Shown: one piece after another, positions 32,792 to 42,922 of the stretch
Layout of the letters: every line of letters starts with the position of its first letter
Position numbering within the stretch: the first letter of the stretch is position 1
Assembly: GCF_018143015.1 (NCBI RefSeq)
Contig: NC_054741.1
Span: 64,888,697-64,952,696, forward strand
Direction: 5' to 3'
DNA from: Lytechinus variegatus
Taxonomy: Eukaryota > Echinodermata > Echinoidea > Temnopleuroida > Toxopneustidae
DNA length: 64,000 bases
Program-made: the position numbers and the translations under genes
The notes under the pieces: generated by a model
What the model was told of the DNA's origin: nothing
Seen by the model: the letters and a program-made list of their open reading frames with translations, nothing else
Database searches by the model: none

Positions 32792-33773
32792 CTAGAAGTT
32801 GATGCAGAAGACATACGGATGATAACTCATCGGTGTGTAGAATAAAGACGGTGTTCGGTGAAGATACTCAGCGCGAGAGGGAGAAGGAGAGCGACTGCTA
32901 CGAGAGAGAAAGTCTACTGACATCAATGGACTGGTGGCGCCTTTCGTTGAATCACGCGATGTCGTGCGGTGGAGCTGAGTGACGCCATGACACTGAAGAT
33001 GTGGGTCCGATGAAACTGTCGTTGACTCTGACGTCGATCGACTGCTTTCAGCGAGAAAGTCGACAGAGAACTTGGATGACACGACGCCCAACTTCTTTGT
33101 AGGAGGTGTCGTCTGGTTGACCTCATCGACGTCGCACGGTGTCTTCCGCTTACGTCTTACGAACGATAAGTCGACTTCGTTAGATGGTTGAAGGCGGGAG
33201 TTGTCGACGTCTTTCTCAATGACTGGTTGGTGAGCAGAGCATGAAACAAGAGAGGCTCGACGGACACGTGCACGACGGTTCTGAAACCAGACCTGGAGAG
33301 GAGAGAAAACAAAATCGAAAGAAATGATCAGTGAAACAGTTTAAACATTTTCAGAAAATACGATTTTATTGATGAGAACTATTTTCTTTATTTATCTCAA
33401 CACTGTCAGTGGTCCGTTTACGAATTCCATGATTATCTGGCGTTCTATAAAGATCGATTTATCAAGGATCGATGTTTTACCCCCTCCCCAAAAAAGGAAC
33501 AATTTGCTCTCTGATATCTTAACATTTTGGATTTGCGATGTTAGTTTTCTTTGTATTATCAGTAATTCCATTTACCATAATTCTGTCTTCTTTAAGCTGC
33601 AGGCTTGAAGCCAGATGTTCTCTAGTCGTGATATCAGGATACTGGTTGTCGTTGAACACTGTCTCCAGAATCCTCAGCTGTAAATCGGTGAAGACGGTTG
33701 GACGTCGACGACGAGGGCGTTTGCAAGGAACCCCATTCGATGAAGCATGAGCAGTCATGATGAAATCGGTCAT
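32792..33773 (-). CDS. pmar1: Pmar1/micro1-type homeobox repressor, copy 2
   Basis: Exon 1 is 33576-33773 and exon 2 is 32792-33292, with a GT-AG intron. The product is 232 residues and intact. It keeps the paired-type homeodomain with Gln50 and the eh1-like motifs FSVDFL (141-146) and MSVDFL (190-195). Copy-specific changes are Ser17 to Cys before the homeodomain and Gln53 to His within it (homeodomain position 33). The linker reads QPVIEKDVDNSRLQ, and 118 is Pro, as in copies 3 and 4. The intron is slightly shorter than in copies 3 and 4. There is no sign of decay. Confidence 0.92.
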
Positions 33774-34085
33774 TCTGATAATGAGCTTGATATAAACTCA
33801 ATAAAAGATAATTATTGCTTGTTTGGAGTAGATGATGAACTTGTTCGTTGTTCTATAAGCTATTACAGAATGATGTTTATTATTGTTGACACTTCGACGT
33901 CCTATCAACGTTGGGCTCCATGCACGCACTTTTCTATTGGTCAATTAGGGTAGCCAATAGGATTACTAGCTTGCCTTAACCCGCTTTCTATTCAGTGCAC
34001 GCAATTTTCTATTGGTCAATGAAGACAGCCAATGGGATTACGGGAAGGTTTCAGTTAGCAGTATAGTAATCGTTTAATCCATGCC
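33774..34085 (-). promoter_or_regulatory. Promoter of Pmar1 copy 2
   Basis: Same two-module layout as copy 1. In the proximal module the word is AGCCAATAGGATTAC instead of AGCCAATGGGATTAC, which keeps both CCAAT and the TAATCC core. Confidence 0.5.
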
Positions 34086-35915
34086 GGCGTACTCGGGCAG
34101 ATTGAAATCTATTCAAACTACATCCTTTATCGGTCTCTAGATGAATAGGCTTATAATCTCCTGTTTAGAAACAGTATCAATATCTTCTTGTCTTCCATTC
34201 ATTATTTTTGCTTTCTTAATGACACTGTATACTAATGGACGTTTAAATTGTCAAAGAAAATATGGACGGCTTCGTTTGATATTTTGAAATAGACATCGAT
34301 ATAAGTTATAGGGGACGAAAGAAGGGATAGAGAGATACGAGGAAAAAAAAGAGATGCTTGAAAAACGATGATATATTATAGTCAGAGAAAAGGGGAAATA
34401 AACTGAAATGTAGGTTATAATTAAATACATAGATATAAGAAGAGCTCACTTGCAAAAGGGGTTAGGTCCACTTTTCATCAAAATTGATTTTTATTGTCTC
34501 AATGTGTATATTTTCAGTAGCTCTTCAGATGATGCCAAAGAAAAGTTGAAATTCCCATTAAAAATGATGTAAAATGGCAAAGAAAAATCACTTTTCTTTT
34601 CAAAAGGGGTTCGGTCCAATTCAGTTTGGTTGCAAAAGGTCAACACAGATTTTTTTTGGGAAAAAATATTATAAAATATGAAAACAGGTAGATTTCTTTT
34701 AGACCCAATTTTATGTTCTCATGGTAGGGTATCATGGAAATTTAGTTTCGCAAACATGAATAAAACTGGCAGAGAAAAATATTTTTTTTTTACTAAAAAT
34801 AGATCGGATTCATTTCAGTTCGCTTGCAAAAGGGGTTAGGTCCACAATGATGATTTTTAAAAGAATATATAGAAAAAAAGTGAAGACAGGTAGATTTCTT
34901 TTATACCCAATTTTATGTTCACATGATTGGGTAGTACGTCATGACAATTTAGTTTCTCATAAGAATATTGCAATAAGTGAGAATAAAAACGTTTTTTTTA
35001 TCGGAATGGTAAAAAATGCAACCTCTTTTGCAACCAAATAGACAGATGAATGAAAAGATACATTTATAGATGAATGTTAAAATAGATAGATACCTACATA
35101 GATAGATAGATAGATGAATAGACAGATAGATAGATTGATAGAATATGTATATATAAATAAATAAATCGATAGATAAATAGAAAGATATCAAGAAATATAT
35201 TTTCAAATTATGCTATATAGGCACCCCCCTTGTTCCTAACTCGTTTTTCCATTTATTTTTTATTCCTTCCTTTACACCCACCTTCTGGTCTTCCCTGAAA
35301 TTACATGTCTTAATTTTTTCTTTTGTTTTATTTATTCCTTTTTAAACTCCCGTGTATCCTTTTCTATCTTCCCCTTTCTCTCTCCAGTTTTCACCTTTAC
35401 TTTCATTTCTTCTTCCTTTACTTTCCATTCTCATTTTGTCTTTTGACATCTTCTATTCTTCTTCATTTATCAACCTATTTCCCTCTCTTGCTTTCATTTT
35501 TGGTAATTAGGTGGCCTTTCCGACTAAACTCTTTCACGGCAAAACACAATTATTGGGAGATATTCATTGATGTATTAAAAATAGGTGCATGAGAAGAAAA
35601 TTAAGGGAAAGAGGATTCGACATTGTAGGTATATCGTTAGGACTCGCATGCTCCCTTCATGAAAAACAAATAAACTTCATCAATCATTTGACTCTTTCTA
35701 ACCTTTCAAATATAAAACAATAACAAGATATATTTCACAGTTGAATTTAAACATTTTATTCGACCAATGCTATTCATGTCAATAGTGCGGCAAAATATTA
35801 CATTAAGGACAAATGAGCATTAACATGGTCAATATTACTGCAATTGGCAAGAATTATAACAGCAATTAAACATTTCTTTCTGTTTTGAGAGTTCGTGGGT
35901 TCATTCAGTCAGTGC

Positions 35916-36904
35916 CTAGAAGTTGATGCAGAAGACATACGGATGATAACTCATCGGTGTGTAGAATGAAGACGGTGTTCGGTGAAGATACTCAGCGCCA
36001 GAGGGAGAAGGAGAGCGACTGCTACGAGAGAGAAAGTCTACTGACATCAATGGACTGGTGGCGCCTTTCGTTGAATCACGCGATGTCGTGCGGTGGAGCT
36101 GAGTGACGCCATGACATTGAAGATGTGGGTCCGATGAAACTGGCGTTGACTCTGACGTCGATCGACTGCTTTCAGCGAGAAAGTCGACAGAGAACTTGGA
36201 TGACACGACGCCCAACTTCTTTGTAGGAGGTGTCGTCTGGTTGACCTCATCGACGTCGCACGGTGTCTTCCGCTTACGTCTTACGAACGATAAGTCGACT
36301 TCGTTAGATGGTTGAAGGCGGGAGTTGTCGACGTCTTTCTCAATGACTGGTTGGTGAGCAGAGCATGAAACAAGAGAGGCTCGACGGACACGTGCACGAC
36401 GGTTCTGAAACCAGACCTGGAGAGGAGAGAAAACAAAATTGAAAGAAATGATCAGTGAAACAGTTTAAACATTTTCAGAAAATATGATTTTATTGATGAG
36501 AACTATTTTCTTTATTCAACATTTATCTCAACACTGTCAGTGGTCCGTTTACGAATTCCATGATTATCTGGCGTTCTATAAAGATCGATTTATCAAGGAT
36601 CGATGTTTTACCCCCTCCCCAAAAACGGAACAATTTGCTCTCTGATATCTTAACATTTTGGAGTTGCGATGTTAGTTTTCTTTGTGTTATCAGTAATTCC
36701 ATTTGCCATAATTCTGTCTTCTTTAAGCTGCAGACTTGAAGCCAGTTGTTCTCTAGTCGTGATATCAGGATACTGGTTGTCGTTGAACACTGTCTCCAGA
36801 ATCCTCAGCTGTAAATCGGTGAAGACGGTTGGACGTCGACGACGAGGGCGTTTGGAAGGAACCCCATTCGATGAAGCATGAGCAGTCATGATGAAATCGG
36901 TCAT
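35916..36904 (-). CDS. pmar1: Pmar1/micro1-type homeobox repressor, copy 3, with GC donor
   Basis: Exon 1 is 36707-36904 and exon 2 is 35916-36416, giving 232 residues if spliced. The coding frame is whole, with the same homeodomain and eh1-like motifs. The donor after AGAATTATG is GCAAAT where the other three copies have GTAAAT. The +5 base is A rather than the preferred G, so it is a poor context for a GC donor. If it is not spliced, translation runs into the intron after residue 66 (ANGITDN...) and stops, losing homeodomain helix 3 and both repressor motifs. Exon 2 also carries Thr158 to Pro. Confidence 0.88.
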
Positions 36905-37205
36905 TCTGATATTGAGCTTGATATAAACTCAATAAAAGATAATTATTGCTTGTTTGGAGTAGATGATGAACTTGTTCGTTATTCTATAAGCTATTACAGA
37001 ATGATGTTTATTATTGTTGACACTTCGACGTCCTATCAACGTTGGGCTCCATGCACGCACTTTTCTATTGGTCAATTAGGGTAGCCAATAGGATTACTAG
37101 CTTGCCTTAACCCGCTTTCTATTCAGTGCACGCAATTTTCTATTGGTCAATGAAGACAGCCAATGGGATTACGGAAGGCTTCAGTTAGCAGTATAGTAAT
37201 CGTTT
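36905..37205 (-). promoter_or_regulatory. Promoter of Pmar1 copy 3
   Basis: Two CCAAT/Otx-type modules as in copy 2. The distal module is followed by ACGGAAGGCT, a small change from the ACGGGAAGGTT of the other units. Confidence 0.5.
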
Positions 37206-39060
37206 AATCCTTGCCGGCGTACTCGGGCAGATTGAAATCTATTCAAACTACATCGTTTATCGGTCTCTAGATGAATAGGCTTATAATCTCCTGTTTAGAA
37301 ACAGTATCAATATCTTCTTCTCTTCCATTCATTATTTTTGCTTTCTTAATGACACTGTATACTAATGGACGTTTAAATTGTCAAAGAAAATATGGACGGC
37401 TTCGTTTGATATTTTGAAATAGACATCGATATAAGTTATAGGGGACGAAAGAAGGGATAGAGAGATACGAGGAAAAAAAAAGAGATGCTTGAAAAACGAT
37501 GATATATTATAGTCAGAGAAAAGGGGAAATAAACTGAAATGTAGGTTATAATTAAATACATAGATATAAGAAGAGCTCACTTGCAAAAGGGGTTAGGTCC
37601 ACTTTTCATCAAAATTGATTTTTATTGTCTCAATGTGTATATTTTCAGTAGCTCTTCAGATGATGCCAAAGAAAAGTTGAAATTCCCATTAAAAATGATG
37701 TAAAATGGCAAAGAAAAATCACTTTCTTTTCAAAAGGGTTCGGTCCAATTCAGTTTGGTTGCAAAAGGTCAACACAGATTTTTTTTGGGAAAAAATATTT
37801 ACAAAATATGAAACAGGTAGATTTCTTTTAGACCCAATTTTATGTTCTCATGGTAGGGTATCATGGAAATTTAGTTTCGCAAACATGAATAAAACTGGCA
37901 GAGAAAAATATTTTTTTTTTACTAAAAATAGATCGGATTCACTTTAGTTCGCTTGCAAAAGGGGTTAGGTCTATAATGATGATTTTTAAAAGAATATATA
38001 GAATAAAAGTGAAGACAGGTAGATTTCTTTTATACCCAATTTTATGTTCACATGATTGGGTAGTACGTCATGACAATTCAGTTTCTCATAAGAATATTGC
38101 AATAAGTGAGAATAAAAACGTGTTTTTTTATCGGAATGGTCAGAAATGCAACCTCTTTTGCAACCAAATAGACAGATGAATGAAAAGATAAATTTATAGA
38201 TGAATGTTAAAATAGATAGATACCTACATAGCTAGATAGATAGATAGATGAATAGACAGATAGATAGATTGATAGAATATGTATATATAAATAAATAAAT
38301 CGATAGCTGAATAGAAAGATATCAAGAAATATATTTTCAAATTATGCTATATAGGCACCCCCCTTGTTCCTAACTCCTTTTTCCATTTATTTTTTATTCC
38401 TTCCTTTACACCCACCCTTCTGGTCTTCCCTGAAATTACATGTCTTAATTTTTTCTTTTGTTTTATTTATTCCTTTTTAAACTCCCGTGTATCCTTTTCA
38501 CCCCTTTTCTATCTTCCCCTTTCTCTCTCCAGTTTTCACCTTTACTTTCATTTCTTCTTCCTTTACTTTCCATTCTCATTTTGTCTTTTGACATCTTCTA
38601 TTCTTCTTCATTTATCAGCCTCTTTCCCTCTCTTTCTTTCAATTTTTGGTAATTAGGTGGCCTTTCCGACTAAACTCTTTCACGGCAAAACACAATTATT
38701 GGGAGATATTCATTGATGTATTAAAAATAGGTGCATGAGAAGAAAATTAAGGGAAAGAGGATTCGACATTATAGGTATATCGTTAGGACTCGCATGCTCC
38801 CTTCATGAAAAACAAATAAACTTCATCAATCATTTGACTCTTTCTAACCTTTCAAATAAAAACAATAACAGGATATATTTCACAGTTGAATTTAAACATT
38901 TTATTCGACCAATGCTATTCATGTCAATAGTGCGGCAAAATATTACATTAAGGACAAATGAGCATTAACATGGTCAATATTACTGCAATTGGCAAGAATT
39001 ATAACAGCAATTAAACATTTCTTTCTGTTTTGAGAGTTCGTGGGTTCATTCAGTCAGTGC

Positions 39061-40049
39061 CTAGAAGTTGATGCAGAAGACATACGGATGATAACTCATC
39101 GGTGTGTAGAATGAAGACGGTGTTCGGTGAAGATACTCAGCGCCAGAGGGAGAAGGAGAGCGACTGCTACGAGAGAGAAAGTCTACTGACATCAATGGAC
39201 TGGTGGCGCCTTTCGTTGAATCACGCGATGTCGTGCGGTGGAGCTGAGTGACGCCATGACATTGAAGATGTGGGTCCGATGAAACTGTCGTTGACTCTGA
39301 CGTCGATCGACTGCTTTCAGCGAGAAAGTCGACAGAGAACTTGGATGACACGACGCCCAACTTCTTTGTAGGAGGTGTCGTCTGGTTGACCTCATCGACG
39401 TCGCACGGTGTCTTCCGCTTACGTCTTACGAACGACAAGTCGACTTCGTTAGATGGTTGGAGGCGGGAGTTGTCGACGTCTTTCTCAATGACTGGTTGGT
39501 GAGCAGAGCATGAAACAAGAGAGGCTCGACGGACACGTGCACGACGGTTCTGAAACCAGACCTGGAGAGGAGAGAAAACAAAATTGAAAGAAATGATCAG
39601 TGAAACAGTTTAAACATTTTCAGAAAATACGATTTTATTGATGAGAACTATTTTCTTTATTCAACATTTATCTCAACACTGTCAGTGGTCCGTTTACGAA
39701 TTCCATGATTATCTGGCGTTCTATAAAGATCGATTTATCAAGGATCGATGTTTTACCCCCTCCCCAAAAAAGGAACAATTTGCTCTCTGATATCTTAACA
39801 TTTTGGATTTGCGATGTTAGTTTTCTTTGTATTATCAGTAATTCCATTTACCATAATTCTGTCTTCTTTAAGCTGCAGACTTGAAGCCAGTTGTTCTCTA
39901 GTCGTGATATCAGGATACTGGTTGTCGTTGAACACTGTCTCCAGAATCCTCAGCTGTAAATCGGTGAAGACGGTTGGACGTCGACGACGAGGGCGTTTGG
40001 AAGGAACCCCATTCGATGAAGCATGAGCAGTCATGATGAAATCGGTCAT
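39061..40049 (-). CDS. pmar1: Pmar1/micro1-type homeobox repressor, copy 4
   Basis: Exon 1 is 39852-40049 and exon 2 is 39061-39561, with a GT-AG intron. The product is 232 residues and intact, with Ser17 and Gln53 as in copy 1 and linker and C-terminus as in copy 3. The basic stretch after the homeodomain (VRRKRK, 111-116) could serve nuclear import. This is the last regular copy; the array breaks up about 930 bases upstream of its start codon. Confidence 0.92.
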
Positions 40050-40350
40050 TCTGATAATGAGCTTGATATAAACTCAATAAAAGATAATTATTGCTTGTTT
40101 GGAGTAGATGATGAACTTGTTCGTTATTCTATAAGCTATTACAGAATGATGTTTATTATTGTTGACACTTCGACGTCCTAACAACGTTGGGCTCCATGCA
40201 CGCACATTTCTATTGGTCAATTAGGGTAGCCAATAGGATTACTAGCTTGCCTTAACCCGCTTTCTATTCAGTGCACGCAATTTTCTATTGGTCAATGAAG
40301 ACAGCCAATGGGATTACGGGAAGGTTTCAGTTAGCAGTATAGTAATCGTT
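40050..40350 (-). promoter_or_regulatory. Promoter of Pmar1 copy 4
   Basis: The two CCAAT/Otx-type modules are kept. One base differs before the proximal module (CGCACATTTCTATTGG). Confidence 0.5.
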
Positions 40351-40980
40351 TAATCCTTGCCGGCGTACTCGGGCAGATTGAAATCTATTCAAACTACATC
40401 CTTTATCGGTCTCTAGATGAATAGGCTTATAATCTCCTGTTTAGAAACAGTATCAATATCTTCTTCTCTTCCATTCATTATTTTTGCTTTCTTAATGACA
40501 CTGTATACTAATGGACGTTTAAATTGTCAAAGAAAATATGGACGGCTTCGTTTGATATTTTGAAATAGACATCGATATAAGTTATAGGGGACGAAAGAAG
40601 GGATAGAGAGATACGAGGAAAAAAAAGAGATGCTTGAAAAACGATGATATATTATAGTCAGAGAAAAGGGGAAATAAACTGAAATGTAGGTTATAATTAA
40701 ATACATAGATATAAGAAGAGCTCACTTGCAAAAGGGGTTAGGTCCACTTTTCATCAAAATTGATTTTTATTGTCTCAATGTGTATATTTTCAGTAGCTCT
40801 TCAGATGATGCCAAAGAAAAGTTGAAATTCCCATTAAAAATGATGTAAAATGGCAAAGAAAAATCACTTTTCTTTTCAAAAGGGGTTCGGTCCAATTCAG
40901 TTTGGTTGCAAAAGGTCAACACAGATTTTTTTTTGGGAAAAAATATTTACAAAATATGAAAACAGGTAGATTTTTTTAGA

Positions 40981-41339
40981 CCCATGATAAAGATGATATA
41001 GTCAGAGAAAATAGGAAATAAACTGAAGTGTAGGCTAGAATTAAAGAAGTAGATATATAGATTAGTGAATAGATATAGAAGAATTCTAATATAGATAGAA
41101 AGATAGATTGATAGAGATATAGATAGAAATAAATAAACAAATTGACTGATAAATAGAAAGATAATATAAAGGAAAAAAAATTGAAATTACGCTATATAAG
41201 CACAACACACGTCCCCCCCCCATTTTGTTCCTACCCTTTTCTCTCTATTTTTGATTTATTCCTTTGGCCCCAACCTTCTGGTCTTCCCTGAAATTACATG
41301 TATTTTTTTTTGTTTTAGTTACTTCTTTTTAAAATCCCG
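40981..41339. repeat. Diverged spacer of an older array unit
   Basis: Words from the regular spacer (GATATAGTCAGAGAAAA, GGAAATAAACTGAA, CTTCTGGTCTTCCCTGAAAT) occur in the right order but with many changes and lost stretches. This marks an older unit fused to unit 4. Confidence 0.65.
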
Positions 41340-41524
41340 TTCAACTGTCGTTGACTCTGACATCGACCGCTTACGGCTTACGACAGACAAAGTGACTTCG
41401 TTAGTTTAATGAAGGCGAGGGTTGTAGTCTTGTAGACGTCTTTCTTGATTACTGGCTGGTGAGCAGAGCATGAAAAAAGAGAGACTCGACGGACACGTGC
41501 AATACGGTTTTGAAACCAGACCCG
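41340..41524 (-). pseudogene. Pmar1 exon 2 remnant, minus strand
   Basis: Recognisable as the first part of exon 2 (WFQNRIARVRRVSLFSCSAH on the minus strand), then a gap to a short piece from around residue 155. The C-terminal repressor part is missing. The intron acceptor AG is changed to GG (CATGCGG before GTCTGG). There is no exon 1 next to it. Confidence 0.75.
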
Positions 41525-41753
41525 CATGGAGAAAAAAAAAAGAAAACAAAATTGAAAAGAATGATCAGTTAAACAGTTTTTAAAAGACATCTTTTCAGAA
41601 AACATGATTATAGTGATGAGGACAACGTCTTTCTTTATTCAACATTTATCTCAATATGTACATCACTGTGGTCCGTTTGTCTAAACCCTAATTAACTGGC
41701 ATTCTCAAATTTTAATTTTGGATTATCAAAGGATGGATGTTTTTCCTCTTTAG

Positions 41754-41938
41754 GTCTGATTTCAGGACCGTCATGCACGTTTCTGTCGAATCTCTCTGGT
41801 TTTGAGCTCTTCTCGCCAACATAGTCATTAAGAAAGACGTCTACGACCCTCGCCTTAAACCATCTAACGAAGCCGACTTGTCGTTCGTCAGCCGTATCGG
41901 AAGACACCGTGCGACGTCGATGAGGTCAACCAGACGAC
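41754..41938 (+). pseudogene. Pmar1 exon 2 remnant, plus strand (inverted)
   Basis: After TTTAG the plus strand reads GTCTGATTTCAGGACCGTCA and continues to AGGTCAACCAGACGAC, matching exon 2 codons 67 to about 128 in the opposite direction to all other copies. The homeodomain Trp is a stop and the frame is damaged further on. It ends abruptly in ATATATATATG. Confidence 0.75.
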
Positions 41939-42189
41939 ATATATATATGTTTTTTTTAATTTACATATTAATTATCTTTGCTTGAAGGTTGGAAAGAGGT
42001 AGGATTGATAAAATGTATGCCCTATTTATTTTTCGTGAAGAGACCGTTCTCACTACAAGTTTCCACTAAACTAGCTTCCATTGAACTAGTTTTAGGAAGG
42101 TAGTGAGAAAGGTTTCTTATATAGTGCAGTAGAATATATAATTTAGAGAATAGTTTCTGCGCTCAATAAATGTAGATCTACACTATTCA

Positions 42190-42434
42190 TTTTATTTAAA
42201 ATGTAATCACTTTTTTATCTTACATCCAATTTTTTTCATGAAATTTCCAGTTTTTGTCATTCTTAATTGATTCAAATCAACATTTTTTTTCTGCGGCGCA
42301 TGGACTTGACCTTAAAATTCAATAACTTTGTTATTGGTTATCCGATTTTGATTAAGTTTTCTGAATTTTGCTTTGTGAATTGTACTCTATTCATTGAGAT
42401 GTGAATAATTCCAGCCTGGACCATCCCTTTAAAC
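42190..42434. repeat. Half of MITE B fused to half of MITE C
   Basis: The stretch from 42190 to 42313 is the right arm of family B (GATTCAAATCAACATTTTTT, TGGACTTGACCTT). From 42314 it is the right arm of family C (AATTCAATAACTTTG, CCTGGACCATCCCTTTAA). Neither left arm is present. Confidence 0.65.
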
Positions 42435-42922
42435 CACGAGCTGGGTTTTTCATTTGCGTTTCAGAAGGATCTTAAAACCCCGAGGGGGGTTAAAATTCCT
42501 TTGTGAATTCGGGCCTTCATGTTTATGCGTAAAGGAGTCGCTCGCTCACTCACTTTTTGATGTTATTGTTGACATTTGGATTGCTTGCCCTAGCTCCAAA
42601 ATCTATTCTGGGTTTGTAAAACTGATCGAGATCACATTATTGACATCTCAACAACTAGTGAGTGACTTCTCGGCACCATCTTCATTTTATGTTTGGTGTC
42701 ATAATCGTGTCAACATTGACCAAACACCGACACCAAAGGTCAACACTGAACTCGAAATCACAAAATGTATGCCTACCCCTCACCATGTACCGCGTACCGC
42801 GCCAGCTACGGTAGCTTTTTAAAAACTACGTTAGGCTTCATCGAGATTAAAGTCGACGGGGTATTTCGGAATTTTATTGAAATTTAATTTTTACCTTGTT
42901 CAAGTAGAGTCAATAAATCAAG
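42435..42922 (+). promoter_or_regulatory. Upstream region of PPIL2
   Basis: Lies directly 5' of the PPIL2 start codon. A 122-codon open frame (42454-42822) crosses it but shows no motif or codon bias that I can recognise. There is no clear TATA box; GCGTACCGCGCCAGC near 42795 is the most GC-rich part. Confidence 0.35.

Larger units (their letters stand above)
27215..40980 (-). repeat. Tandem array of ~3 kb homeobox-gene units
   Basis: The anchor GGCCTTTCCGACTAAACTC recurs at 27301, 29438, 32390, 35513 and 38659, giving steps of 2137, 2952, 3123 and 3146 bases. Each later unit holds, in plus order: LINE remnant, Pmar1-type gene (minus strand), CCAAT/Otx-type promoter, palindromic spacer element, GATA tract and a pyrimidine tract. 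Coding and spacer sequence are nearly identical between units, which implies recent expansion or ongoing homogenisation. Similarity to the regular unit stops sharply near 40980. Confidence 0.92.

Noticed and set aside
27215-40980. CRISPR-like or viral-type tandem repeat
   Set aside because: Units are about 3 kb with spliced animal homeobox genes and there are no short direct repeats with unique spacers, nor LTR pairs or capsid genes.
42454-42822. 122-codon open frame upstream of PPIL2
   Set aside because: No recognisable domain, it overlaps likely promoter sequence, and its composition resembles noncoding DNA.
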